Below, one piece after another: positions 9,178 to 16,621 of a DNA stretch of 64,000 nt. Below the pieces are notes generated by a model. That model saw only the letters and a program-made list of their open reading frames with translations, was not told the origin of the DNA and made no database searches. Position 1 is the stretch's first letter. Each line of letters opens with the position of its first letter. Origin of the DNA: Xanthobacteraceae bacterium (GTDB lineage Bacteria; Pseudomonadota; Alphaproteobacteria; Rhizobiales; Xanthobacteraceae); NCBI GenBank assembly GCA_022844485.1, contig JALHLQ010000018.1, positions 1 to 64,000 on the forward strand, in the 5' to 3' direction. Made by a program: the position numbers and the translations under genes.

Positions 9178-10484
9178 GCGCGCGCGGGCTCATCGTTTCG
9201 GCGCCCCGCTCCGGCGCGGGCAAGACGACGGTGACGCTTGGTCTCATCGCCGCGCTGGCGCGGCGCGGCGTTGCGGTGCGCGCGGCCAAGTCCGGCCCCG
9301 ACTACATCGACCCCGCCTTCCATGCCGCCGCCACCGGCGCGCCGGGCTGTAACCTCGACAGCTGGGCCATGCCGCCTGCGCTGCTCAATGCGCTCGTGGC
9401 GGATGCGGCACGCGCGGCGGATGTGCTGGTGATCGAAGGCGCCATGGGCCTGTTCGACGGAGTGCCGGTGCCCGGCCGCACCGGCGCGGCCGCCGACCTC
9501 GCCGCGCGCTTCCATTTGCCGGTGCTGCTGGTGCTCGATATTTCGGGCCAGTCGCAATCGGCGGCGGCAATTGTGCGCGGCTTTGCCGCCCACGATCCGG
9601 CGGTGCGCATCGCCGGCGTTATCCTCAACCGCATGGGCAGCGAGCGGCATCGCAGCCTGGTCACGGATGCCATTGCGCGAGTGGGCGTGCCGGTGGTCGG
9701 CGCGATCGCACGCGACGAGACGCTCACGCTGCCCGAGCGCCATCTCGGCTTGGTGCAGGCGGGCGAGCATGCCGATCTCGCCGCGCGGCTCGCCCGGCTC
9801 GCCGCAATCGCCGAGCGCCACATCGACATCGACGCTATTCTCGCCCTCGCGGCGCCGCTGTCGTCGCACGCGGCAAGTGCGGCGCCTGCGTTGGCGCCAC
9901 CCGGCCAGCGCATCGCACTCGCCTCCGACGCGGCGTTCAGCTTCATCTATACCCATGTGCTCGACGGCTGGCGGCGGGCCGGCGCGGAGATCGTCCCGTT
10001 CTCGCCGCTCGCCGACGAGACGCCACCGGATTCTTGTGACGCCTGCTGGCTGCCGGGCGGCTATCCGGAACTCCATGCGGGCCGGCTCGCGGCGGCGCAG
10101 CGGTTCCGCGCTGGGCTTTCGCGTTTCGCCGAGACGCGGCCCGTGCACGGCGAATGCGGCGGCTACATGGTGCTCGGCCGCAGCCTGGAAGATGCCGACG
10201 GCGTGACCCACGCCATGACCGGCCTGCTCGGTCACGCCGCCAGCTTCGCCAAGCGGCGCATGCAGCTCGGCTACCGCGCGGCGCGGCTGTTGTCGACGAG
10301 CCCGATCGGAGCGGCGGGCGAGGTCGTGCGCGGCCACGAGTTCCACTACGCCACACTGGTTTCCGCCGGCGACGACGCGCCGCTGGCCGATCTTGCCGAC
10401 GGCCAAGGCCAGCCACTTGGCCCCGCTGGCGGTCGGCGCGCCCAGGTCACCGGCGCCTTCTTCCACGCCATCGCGCCGGCGTGA
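9174..10484 (+). CDS. cobB: Hydrogenobyrinic/cobyrinic acid a,c-diamide synthase CobB
   Basis: CobB amidates the a and c side chains using glutamine and ATP, making the substrate of the CobN cobaltochelatase. The 436-residue protein has a P-loop SAPRSGAGKTT at residues 9-19, a Mg/ATP loop VIEGAMGLFDGVP, and a C-terminal class I glutamine amidotransferase domain whose nucleophile is C328 in HGECGGYMVLG, with HEFHYA near the end. It starts inside the cobA stop (ATGA) and ends 2 bases before the stop of the convergent cobT. Confidence 0.94.
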   Translation: MSARGLIVSAPRSGAGKTTVTLGLIAALARRGVAVRAAKSGPDYIDPAFHAAATGAPGCNLDSWAMPPALLNALVADAARAADVLVIEGAMGLFDGVPVPGRTGAAADLAARFHLPVLLVLDISGQSQSAAAIVRGFAAHDPAVRIAGVILNRMGSERHRSLVTDAIARVGVPVVGAIARDETLTLPERHLGLVQAGEHADLAARLARLAAIAERHIDIDAILALAAPLSSHAASAAPALAPPGQRIALASDAAFSFIYTHVLDGWRRAGAEIVPFSPLADETPPDSCDACWLPGGYPELHAGRLAAAQRFRAGLSRFAETRPVHGECGGYMVLGRSLEDADGVTHAMTGLLGHAASFAKRRMQLGYRAARLLSTSPIGAAGEVVRGHEFHYATLVSAGDDAPLADLADGQGQPLGPAGGRRAQVTGAFFHAIAPA

Positions 10485-10486
10485 AC

Positions 10487-11536
10487 TCAATGCGGCTTGT
10501 TGGAAACGCCCGCCTCGCCGAAAGTCGCCATGCCGGTGTGGCAGGCGAGTGCGGCACGCGCGACCGACACCGCGACCGCGGCGCCCGAGCCTTCGCCGAG
10601 CCGCATACTAAGATCGAGCAGCGGATTCAGCGCCAGCTCGTCGAGCAGCACGCGGTGGCCGGATTCGGCCGAGACGTGCGCGGCGACGGCATGGTCGAGG
10701 GCGTCGGTGCGCAGCTTCTTCAACGGCGCGACCGCAGCGGTGCAGACGAAGCCGTCGAGCAGCACCGGGATGCCCTGATGCCGCGCGGCGAGGCAGGCAC
10801 CCAGCATGGCGGCGAGTTCGCGCCCGCCAAACGCCGCCGCGCAAGCGAGCGGATCGGCGCGCAGCGCCGCGTGGCGGGCGAGCGCCTCGTCGATGACGAC
10901 CTGCTTGCGCCTCAGCCCGCGATCGTCGACGCCGGTTCCGCGGCCGACCCAGCGTGCGCCGCCGCCGTCGAACAGGGCCGCCGCCAGCGCCGCCGCCGCC
11001 GTGGTGTTGCCGATGCCCATTTCGCCGAGGCAGACGAGATCGGCGTCTGGCGCGACAGCGTCGTAGCCAGCATCAACCGCGGCGAGGAAGCAGTCCTCGT
11101 TCATGGCCGGCGCCTGCGTGAAGTCCGCGGTCGGCCGGTCGAGATCAAGCGGGATGACGCGCAAATTCGCGCCGGCGTGGCGCGCGAGCTGATTGATGGC
11201 GGCGCCGCCGGCGGTGAAGTTCGCCACCATCTGCGCCGTCACCTCCGCCGCAAAGGCGGAGACGCTCTGCTTGGTTACCCCGTGGTTACCGGCGAACACC
11301 AGCACGTCGACCCGTTCAAGCCGCGGCGGGTTGCGGCCCTGCCAGCGGGCGAGCCAGGCTACAATTTCCTCCAGGCGGCCGAGGCTGCCCGGCGGCTTGG
11401 TGAGCTGGGCGTCGCGCGCGACGACGGATGCCGCAGCCGTGTCATGCCCGGAGGGCAGGTCGAGGCAAGCTGCACGCAAGGCGGCGAGCGAGCCGAAGCG
11501 GGGCGCGCGGCGGTCGAGCGAAGGGGTCGCGGTCAT
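10487..11536 (-). CDS. cobT: Nicotinate-nucleotide-dimethylbenzimidazole phosphoribosyltransferase CobT
   Basis: This enzyme (CobT in Salmonella naming, CobU in Pseudomonas naming) activates 5,6-dimethylbenzimidazole to alpha-ribazole phosphate for the lower axial ligand. The 349-residue protein has KPPGSLGRLE, VFAGNHGV, LGEMGIGNTTAA and, near the C-terminus, MRLGEGSGAAVA containing the family's catalytic glutamate. It is convergent with cobB (2 bases between stops) and divergent from the cobS remnant, a frequent cobT/cobS arrangement. It is intact, in contrast with its damaged cobS neighbour. Confidence 0.94.
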   Translation of the reverse strand: MTATPSLDRRAPRFGSLAALRAACLDLPSGHDTAAASVVARDAQLTKPPGSLGRLEEIVAWLARWQGRNPPRLERVDVLVFAGNHGVTKQSVSAFAAEVTAQMVANFTAGGAAINQLARHAGANLRVIPLDLDRPTADFTQAPAMNEDCFLAAVDAGYDAVAPDADLVCLGEMGIGNTTAAAALAAALFDGGGARWVGRGTGVDDRGLRRKQVVIDEALARHAALRADPLACAAAFGGRELAAMLGACLAARHQGIPVLLDGFVCTAAVAPLKKLRTDALDHAVAAHVSAESGHRVLLDELALNPLLDLSMRLGEGSGAAVAVSVARAALACHTGMATFGEAGVSNKPH

Positions 11537-11634
11537 GGAATCTCCGGTCGAAGCAATAGCGGATCTGCCGCACTGTCTAGCAAATCCGCGCGCGATGAGC
11601 CCATAACGAAAGCGCGGCGGCGGAAGGGTGAGCG
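11537..11634. promoter_or_regulatory. Divergent cobT / cobS-remnant intergenic region
   Basis: These 98 bases separate the divergent cobT and cobS-remnant starts and must hold the cobT promoter. I found no recognisable cobalamin riboswitch (no B12-box-like core) and no strong palindrome. A purine-rich stretch before 11635 could be the ribosome-binding site of the former cobS. Confidence 0.35.
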
Positions 11635-12258
11635 ATGATGTCCCGGCTTTCCGGCCTTGCCACAGATCTTAGATTTGGCATCGGCTTCTACACGCGCCTG
11701 CCGGTTGGGCTCCCGCCCATCGCGGGCGGCGCGTTGGCGCGCGCGCTGTGGACGGGGCCGATAGTGGGGGCGCTCGTCGGCCTCCTCGGCGCGCTCGCCT
11801 ACGGATCTCCATTACGCTCCACCTGCCGCCCTGGCCAGCCGCCGCGCTAGCTGTCGTCGCCACGCTCGCCGCCACCGGCTGCCTGCACGAGGACGGGCTC
11901 GCCGACGTGGCCGACGGCTTTGGCGGCGGCGCGACACGCTAGCGCAAGCTTGAGATCATGCGCGACAGCCGGATCGGGACCTACAGTGTCTGCGCGCTCG
12001 CTATGTCGCTGCTGCTGTGCGTGAGTGCGATCCCAAGTCTCGCCGAGCCGATCGCCGTCTTCTCCGTGTTGATCGCGGCACATGCCGCGTCGCGCGCCGT
12101 CATTCCGGCGTTCATGGCGCTCGTGCCGCCGGCTCGCACGGATGGATTGTCGGCCGGCGCGGGCCGGCCGCCGGCCGTCAGCGTCGCCGCAGCGGCTACA
12201 ACAAGTGAGCGAGATGCTGATTCTGGTGACGGCTGCGACGAGGATAGGGGGCGCATGA
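11635..12258 (+). pseudogene. cobS: Degraded adenosylcobinamide-GDP ribazoletransferase (cobS remnant)
   Basis: CobS joins adenosylcobinamide-GDP to alpha-ribazole at the membrane, the last assembly step. Three lesions are visible. The N-terminal frame (LRFGIGFYTRLPVGLPP) is lost by a frameshift near 11805-11815, and homology continues in another frame with LPPWPAAALAV and the motif HEDGLADVADGFGGG. A TAG at 11941 then interrupts before RKLEIMRDSRIGTYSV. After AGRPPAVS near 12180 about 45 residues are missing, and the family's C-terminal end (LQQVSEMLILV) reappears in the original frame and stops at 12256-12258. A sequencing error could explain one lesion but hardly all three. Confidence 0.85.
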
Positions 12259-12277
12259 AACCAAGCAAATCGTCATC

Positions 12278-12646
12278 TTGCTAGTGGCATTGCTCGCGGG
12301 AGCGGCGCTGGCGGGCGTTGTCGCAGCCGCCGCACCGACCGCCACCGCCGCATCGGCTGCAAGCGCTGACGCAGCGAATATGCCCGTCGAGGTCTCGGCC
12401 AAGAAAAAGGCGCGCAAGAGCAAGGCTCGCCGGCAGGTTCGTTTCTACCGGAGCCATCCTCGGCGTGCGCAGGTCTATGTTGGTGCGGGACCCCGCCGCT
12501 ACGCTTACCCGGCACCCGGCGGAGACTACGGATATCCATTCGATCCGCGCCGGATCGGCCCGGGCGGCGCGTATCAGGGCAATATTCCCGGCTGCGCGGT
12601 CGACCTCGGCTATGGGCGTTGGGAGCCTTGCGGCATCCGCAGGTGA
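12278..12646 (+). CDS. Small exported hypothetical protein, start uncertain
   Basis: The frame encodes a hydrophobic N-terminus LVALLAGAALAGVVAAAA followed by an Ala-rich cleavage-like region, so it looks secreted. The mature part is basic (KKKARKSKARRQ), rich in Tyr/Pro/Gly and has two cysteines in a C-terminal segment GCAVDLGYGRWEPCG. No ATG is available in frame: a TTG at 12278 is the nominal start. An ATG at 12255 is out of frame and reaches a stop after nine codons, and a signal peptide reading KQIVILLVALL continues upstream only to a TAG at 12245. The 5' end may be frameshifted. Function unknown. Confidence 0.45.
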   Translation: MLVALLAGAALAGVVAAAAPTATAASAASADAANMPVEVSAKKKARKSKARRQVRFYRSHPRRAQVYVGAGPRRYAYPAPGGDYGYPFDPRRIGPGGAYQGNIPGCAVDLGYGRWEPCGIRR

Positions 12647-12662
12647 GCCGGCGGTAGCGTTT

Positions 12663-13625
12663 TCATGTCTCCAGCCCGGTCGCGACGTTCCGGTTTTCGC
12701 TCGCGAGCTTCATCCCGGCGCCGATCGCCATCGTCTCGATCAGGGCCGCGAAATCGCCCGCCAGATATTTTTCCGGGTCGCTCTTGAGCTGCGCGGCGCC
12801 GAAATGGGATTGCAGCACTTCGCGCGTCGCGGCGGTCACCGGCATCGGCACGTCGTAGTCCGTGCCGAGTGAAAGTCCTAGATCGAGATCCTTGCGCAAG
12901 AGCTCCGGCGTGAATGTCGTGGTGAAGTCGAGATTGACGAGAGCCGGCGACTTGTAGCGCGTGAAGATCGAGCCCATCACGCTGTTGTTCATGAAGGCGA
13001 GAAACGCGTGGCGCGGAACGCCGGCCTTGTTGGCGAGGAGGGTGATCTCGATCAGATTCTCGATCACCACGCCGAGCATGACGTTATGGGCGATCTTGCA
13101 GATGCGGGCGAGGTCGCCCTCGCCGACATAGTAGACGCCGCGCGGCGCATAAACCTCGATCAAGGACTCGACCGAGCGGCACACGTCCTGCGGGCCCGAG
13201 ACCACGGAGGACAGCTTGCCTGCCTTGACGCATTTGCCGTTTCCGCTCACCGGAGCCGACACGTAGGCTGCGCCCAAGCCCGCCAGCTTGGTGCGGACTG
13301 CGGCCGATTCCTCGACCGCAATCGTCGAGCACTCGACGAAAACGCGCGGCAGCTTCCCCTTTCCGTTCGCGGCCACGCCGTCCGCGCCGAAATAGACCTG
13401 TTCGAGGTCCTTGCCGGTGGACACCATGGTAAACAGAACGTCGACATCCGCGAGATCGCTGGGCTTGTTGACGATCTTTCCGCCAAGCGCCGCGAGCGGC
13501 TCCGCTTTCGAGCGCGTGCGATTCCAGATCGAGACGTCGTGGCCCGCCTTGATGAGCCGCTCGGCCATGGGCGATCCCATGCGGCCCAGGCCGATCCAGC
13601 CGATGCGTTGCGTATTCGCGGCCAT
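12663..13625 (-). CDS. NAD(P)-dependent beta-hydroxyacid dehydrogenase family protein
   Basis: A 320-residue member of the 3-hydroxyisobutyrate / tartronate semialdehyde reductase family. It has the Rossmann motif GWIGLGRMGSPMAERL, the substrate-loop motif SAPVSGNGKC (usually DAPVSGG in better-known members) and the catalytic-lysine helix CKIAHNVMLG. The ATG at 13625 is preceded by AAGGGAG at good spacing; a longer frame upstream lacks such a site. The substrate is not deducible. With hydroxypyruvate isomerase nearby, tartronate semialdehyde is one candidate, but the two genes are 6 kb apart. Confidence 0.82.
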   Translation of the reverse strand: MAANTQRIGWIGLGRMGSPMAERLIKAGHDVSIWNRTRSKAEPLAALGGKIVNKPSDLADVDVLFTMVSTGKDLEQVYFGADGVAANGKGKLPRVFVECSTIAVEESAAVRTKLAGLGAAYVSAPVSGNGKCVKAGKLSSVVSGPQDVCRSVESLIEVYAPRGVYYVGEGDLARICKIAHNVMLGVVIENLIEITLLANKAGVPRHAFLAFMNNSVMGSIFTRYKSPALVNLDFTTTFTPELLRKDLDLGLSLGTDYDVPMPVTAATREVLQSHFGAAQLKSDPEKYLAGDFAALIETMAIGAGMKLASENRNVATGLET

Positions 13626-13685
13626 CGATGTGTCTCCCTTGGAGAAGGCGCGGAGGCGCGTCTCTCGATCCATTTCCTATGGTGA

Positions 13686-13705
13686 AACCGGCGCTGGCGC
13701 CGGTT
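13686..13705. repeat. Perfect inverted repeat upstream of the hydroxyacid dehydrogenase
   Basis: A 9-bp inverted repeat, AACCGGCGC and its complement, with a 2-base spacer, lies about 60 bases upstream of the dehydrogenase start (13625). It could be an operator or a terminator of the upstream NTF2-like gene; no T-run follows on the minus strand. The rest of the 227-base gap shows nothing recognisable. Confidence 0.35.
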
Positions 13706-13852
13706 GAGCGAGTCTGCGCCACTACCATATGGGTCGTAGCGCGACAACGCATCAACGGCATAGTCCGAGATGCGAAAGGCCGCGCCGTGTCGCGTCCGGT
13801 ATCGCCGAGGATCGACCATGCCGAAGCGTTCCACGCGGCCGGAGGATCGGGC

Positions 13853-14455
13853 TTACAGCGGTTCGCCGTTCAACCAGCCTGCGCCGCGCCGATAAAGGGC
13901 TTCCACCTCCATACCCACAAGACCCGGCATGTCGGGCTTCACCTTGTAGCCGATCTTGGACTGAAGGTAGGCGAGGTGGCGGTAGCCTTCGGGAAAGCTT
14001 TCGAGCAAAGCGGTATCCAATCTCGGCGGCGCGGCTGCCGGATCGACCGGGTCGATACGGTCTTTTTCGTAGATCGGCTGGCGCAGCACCAAGCCCCATC
14101 GGCCGCGGCGCTTCTCGAGAAAGTCGTAAAAGCGGCCGTGCAACGTGACGTCGCAGAGAACGCCCTCGACCGGTGCGCGCTGCATGATGCTCATTTTCGT
14201 CTGGCTGACCGCCCGGTCGCCGGCCACGTCCACCGATTGGGCGCCGAGGAAGTGCAGGATGCGGACCCCCCGCTTGAAGCCTTCTTCGCTGACCTTGATG
14301 AATTCGGACGCCGGGCCTTGAAACCAGGTGGCCATCATCACGCCGTCGTCGTGCCAGACCGTGCGGAAACGGTCCCATTCGCCGGCGTCGCGCCAGACCA
14401 CCCAGTTCTCGATCAGATCGCGAATGGCGAGGCGGTCCTCGAAAGCCTTGTCCAT
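13853..14455 (-). CDS. Nuclear transport factor 2-like (SnoaL-like) protein
   Basis: A 200-residue protein opening with DRLAIRDLIENWVVWRDAGEWDRF...WHDDGVMM, the usual start of SnoaL/NTF2-like cone-shaped folds found in isomerases, dehydratases, hydrolases and dioxygenase small subunits. I chose the ATG at 14455 because GAGGGACG precedes it; an ATG about 50 bases upstream has no clear ribosome site. It is divergent from the gentisate dioxygenase-like gene across about 120 bases, suggesting shared regulation and a role on the same aromatic or hydroxyacid substrate. No catalytic residue can be assigned. Confidence 0.72.
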   Translation of the reverse strand: MDKAFEDRLAIRDLIENWVVWRDAGEWDRFRTVWHDDGVMMATWFQGPASEFIKVSEEGFKRGVRILHFLGAQSVDVAGDRAVSQTKMSIMQRAPVEGVLCDVTLHGRFYDFLEKRRGRWGLVLRQPIYEKDRIDPVDPAAAPPRLDTALLESFPEGYRHLAYLQSKIGYKVKPDMPGLVGMEVEALYRRGAGWLNGEPL

Positions 14456-14574
14456 CTTCCGTCCCTCTTCTTGTCGCCGATCGGCGCCTGCCTGTTCGGA
14501 CATGCTTAAGCGTTTCGTCAAGCGCGAAGCTCCACTATAGTGGCAGAGAGGCGTTGCGTGAGCAGGAGGTTTCC
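14456..14574. promoter_or_regulatory. Divergent promoter region, NTF2-like protein / bicupin dioxygenase
   Basis: These 119 bases separate two divergent start codons and must carry both promoters. AAGCTCCACTATAGTGG around 14527-14544 contains a small palindrome, CCACTATAGTGG, whose centre TATAGT could double as a -10 element. AGGAGGT at 14564-14570 is the ribosome site of the downstream gene. Confidence 0.4.
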
Positions 14575-15642
14575 GTGGCAGGGGTGGCAAAGAGGCGTAA
14601 CGGGCAACCGCCGCGCGGGCACAATATCCAGTCGGCGCGCGACGATTTCTACACACGCATCTCGGCCCACGACATGGCGCCGCTTTGGGAAGTGCTGAAG
14701 AAGCTCGTTCCCAAGGAGCCGGTCACGCAATGCGCGCCGGCGATCTGGCGCTACAAGGATGTGCGTTCGTTCGTCGATGAGTCGGGCGAACTGATCACGG
14801 CCAAGGAAGCGGAGCGCCGCGTCCTCGTGTTCGAGAATCCGGCGATGCGCGGCCAGTCGCGAATTACGAACACGCTCTATGCCGGGCTGCAGTTGATCCT
14901 GCCGGGTGAAGTCGCCGTGGCGCACCGCCACACCGCCTCCGCCATTCGCCTCGTGCTCGAAGGGGAGGGCGCCTACACCTCCGTCGAGGGCGAGCGGACG
15001 CTGATGTCGCCCGGCGATTTCGTCATCACGCCGCACTGGACCTGGCACGATCATGGCAACGCCTCGAAGAAGCCGATGATTTGGCTCGACGTGCTCGATC
15101 TGCCGACGGTGAATTTCTTCGAGGCGGCGTTCATGGAGCATCACGATCGGCCGACTCAGAAGGCCAACCGCGACTCCGGCGATTCGCTCGATCGCTACGG
15201 GTCCGGCGTCTTGCCGGACGGCGCGCCGATGCAGATGAAGCGAAGCCCGATCATCAGCTATCCTTACGCGCGGATCCGGCCCATTCTCGATCGCATGAAG
15301 AAGGCGGGCGATGTCGAGCGCCGTCATGGCGCGCGCGTGCGTTACGCCAATCCGCTGAATGGCGGCTGGGCGACGCCGACCATGGGCGCGCATCTCGCGT
15401 TATTGCCGAAAGGCTTCAAGGGGGAGAACTATCGTTCGACCGACGGCGCCGTTTTTGTCTGCCTCGAAGGGCAGGGCGCAACCAAGATCGAGGGACAGTC
15501 GTACGACTGGTCTTATGGCGATGTGTTCATCGTGCCGCCCTGGAAGCCGCACGCGCATCAGGCGAGCAAGGAGTCGGTGCTGTTCAGCATTTCGGACCGC
15601 CCGATGCAGGAATCGCTTGGCATCTGGCGCGAAGCCATCTGA
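14575..15642 (+). CDS. Gentisate 1,2-dioxygenase-like bicupin
   Basis: Predicted Fe(II) ring-cleaving dioxygenase of the gentisate/1-hydroxy-2-naphthoate/salicylate family, opening 2,5-dihydroxybenzoate-type rings. The 355-residue protein has two cupin domains. The first carries AHRHTASAIRLVLEGEGAYT with likely iron ligands H117 and H119, and WTWHDHG with H158. The second (about residues 255-345) carries FVCLEGQGATKIEG and PPWKPHAHQA. GTG at 14575 is chosen because AGGAGGT precedes it closely; the alternative TTG at 14554 has none. No maleylpyruvate isomerase or hydrolase gene is nearby, so the substrate may differ from gentisate. Confidence 0.82.
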   Translation: MAGVAKRRNGQPPRGHNIQSARDDFYTRISAHDMAPLWEVLKKLVPKEPVTQCAPAIWRYKDVRSFVDESGELITAKEAERRVLVFENPAMRGQSRITNTLYAGLQLILPGEVAVAHRHTASAIRLVLEGEGAYTSVEGERTLMSPGDFVITPHWTWHDHGNASKKPMIWLDVLDLPTVNFFEAAFMEHHDRPTQKANRDSGDSLDRYGSGVLPDGAPMQMKRSPIISYPYARIRPILDRMKKAGDVERRHGARVRYANPLNGGWATPTMGAHLALLPKGFKGENYRSTDGAVFVCLEGQGATKIEGQSYDWSYGDVFIVPPWKPHAHQASKESVLFSISDRPMQESLGIWREAI

Positions 15643-15700
15643 GGCGGCGAACGACTATCGGGCAGACCGATGCACGTCGCGTTGCGTGTTGCGTCGAGCC

Positions 15701-16618
15701 TCAGATCGCGACGCTGAAGCCGTCATGTTCGAGAACGAGTTCGCCCCGCGCGGCGGACGACGCCCATCGCGCCGTTGCCGTGATGCCGCCGAAGGAGAAG
15801 AGGTGTGGCGCGACGTGCCCCAGTCTCCCGCCCGACGCCGCCAGGCTCAAAGCGCGGATCAGGGCGTCCGGCGCCGCTTGCCCGAGCAGATGCTTCGCCA
15901 TGCCTCCCATGCGCACCATGCCTTGCGCCGAGGTTCTCACGCCGCAACGCTGCGCGTATTTCAAGAGCGTGGAAAGGCGCGCGGGCCCGGCAAGCCCGAT
16001 CCGCACGGGATGGTCGATTCCCTCATTGCGCAACTGGTCGATCCAGCCTGCGATGCGGCGCGCATCGAATCCGAATTGCGTGATGATATGGACGCCCAAG
16101 GCGGTGTCTTCCGCCGCGGCGATCTTGGCGACCATCAGGCGGTGCAATTCATGATCGGCGATGGCCGGACTTCCTTCCGGGTAGGCCGAAATTCCGATCT
16201 CGGCCATGCCGTGCTCCTGGAGGAGCCCGCTTTCGATCACTTCCACGGCCGCCGTAAACGGACCGGCGGCGTCGGTCCGGTCGCCGGCGAGAACGAGCGC
16301 GCATCGAACAGCGGCTTCCGCGCGCAGGCGGCGCAGCAACCGGCTCAAGGCGTCGCTGCTGTCAAACTCACGCCCGGCAATATGCGGCACCGGTTCCAGC
16401 CCGGCCTCGCGCAAGCGCGTCGAGGCGGACACGACCTCGTCCTCGGTCAAACGCGGAACCGATGAGAGATAGACGCGCGTCCCGGCGGGAACGATCCCTT
16501 TCAACGAGACGATCTCGGCGAGGGTCGGGCGCGTCGCCTCGATCGAATAGCCTTGCATGAAGCGCGAAACGCCCTGAACCGTCTGCGCGCCGGAATCCGG
16601 TCCGCTGTTTGGGATCAT
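15701..16618 (-). CDS. Methylenetetrahydrofolate reductase (MetF)-like protein
   Basis: A 305-residue TIM-barrel protein of the 5,10-methylenetetrahydrofolate reductase family. Visible segments include YSIEATRP at the N-terminus, the VPHIAGR region, ALVLAGDRTD, EIGISAYPEGSP and KIAAAEDTALGVHIITQFGFDA, matching the order of flavin- and folate-binding elements in MetF. It starts 3 bases after the stop of the methyltransferase-like gene, so the two form an operon. Being outside a methionine gene context, it may serve a folate-linked methyl-transfer or demethylation module rather than methionine synthesis (inference). Confidence 0.78.
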   Translation of the reverse strand: MIPNSGPDSGAQTVQGVSRFMQGYSIEATRPTLAEIVSLKGIVPAGTRVYLSSVPRLTEDEVVSASTRLREAGLEPVPHIAGREFDSSDALSRLLRRLRAEAAVRCALVLAGDRTDAAGPFTAAVEVIESGLLQEHGMAEIGISAYPEGSPAIADHELHRLMVAKIAAAEDTALGVHIITQFGFDARRIAGWIDQLRNEGIDHPVRIGLAGPARLSTLLKYAQRCGVRTSAQGMVRMGGMAKHLLGQAAPDALIRALSLAASGGRLGHVAPHLFSFGGITATARWASSAARGELVLEHDGFSVAI

Positions 16619-16621
16619 GCT

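Noticed and set aside
11537-11634. A cobalamin riboswitch before cobT or cobS.
   Set aside because: The gap is too short and has no B12-box-like core; no other leader in the cluster is long enough.
10154-11638. A plus-strand frame spanning the end of cobB and all of cobT.
   Set aside because: It is antisense to cobT, which shows complete family motifs; the frame itself has none.
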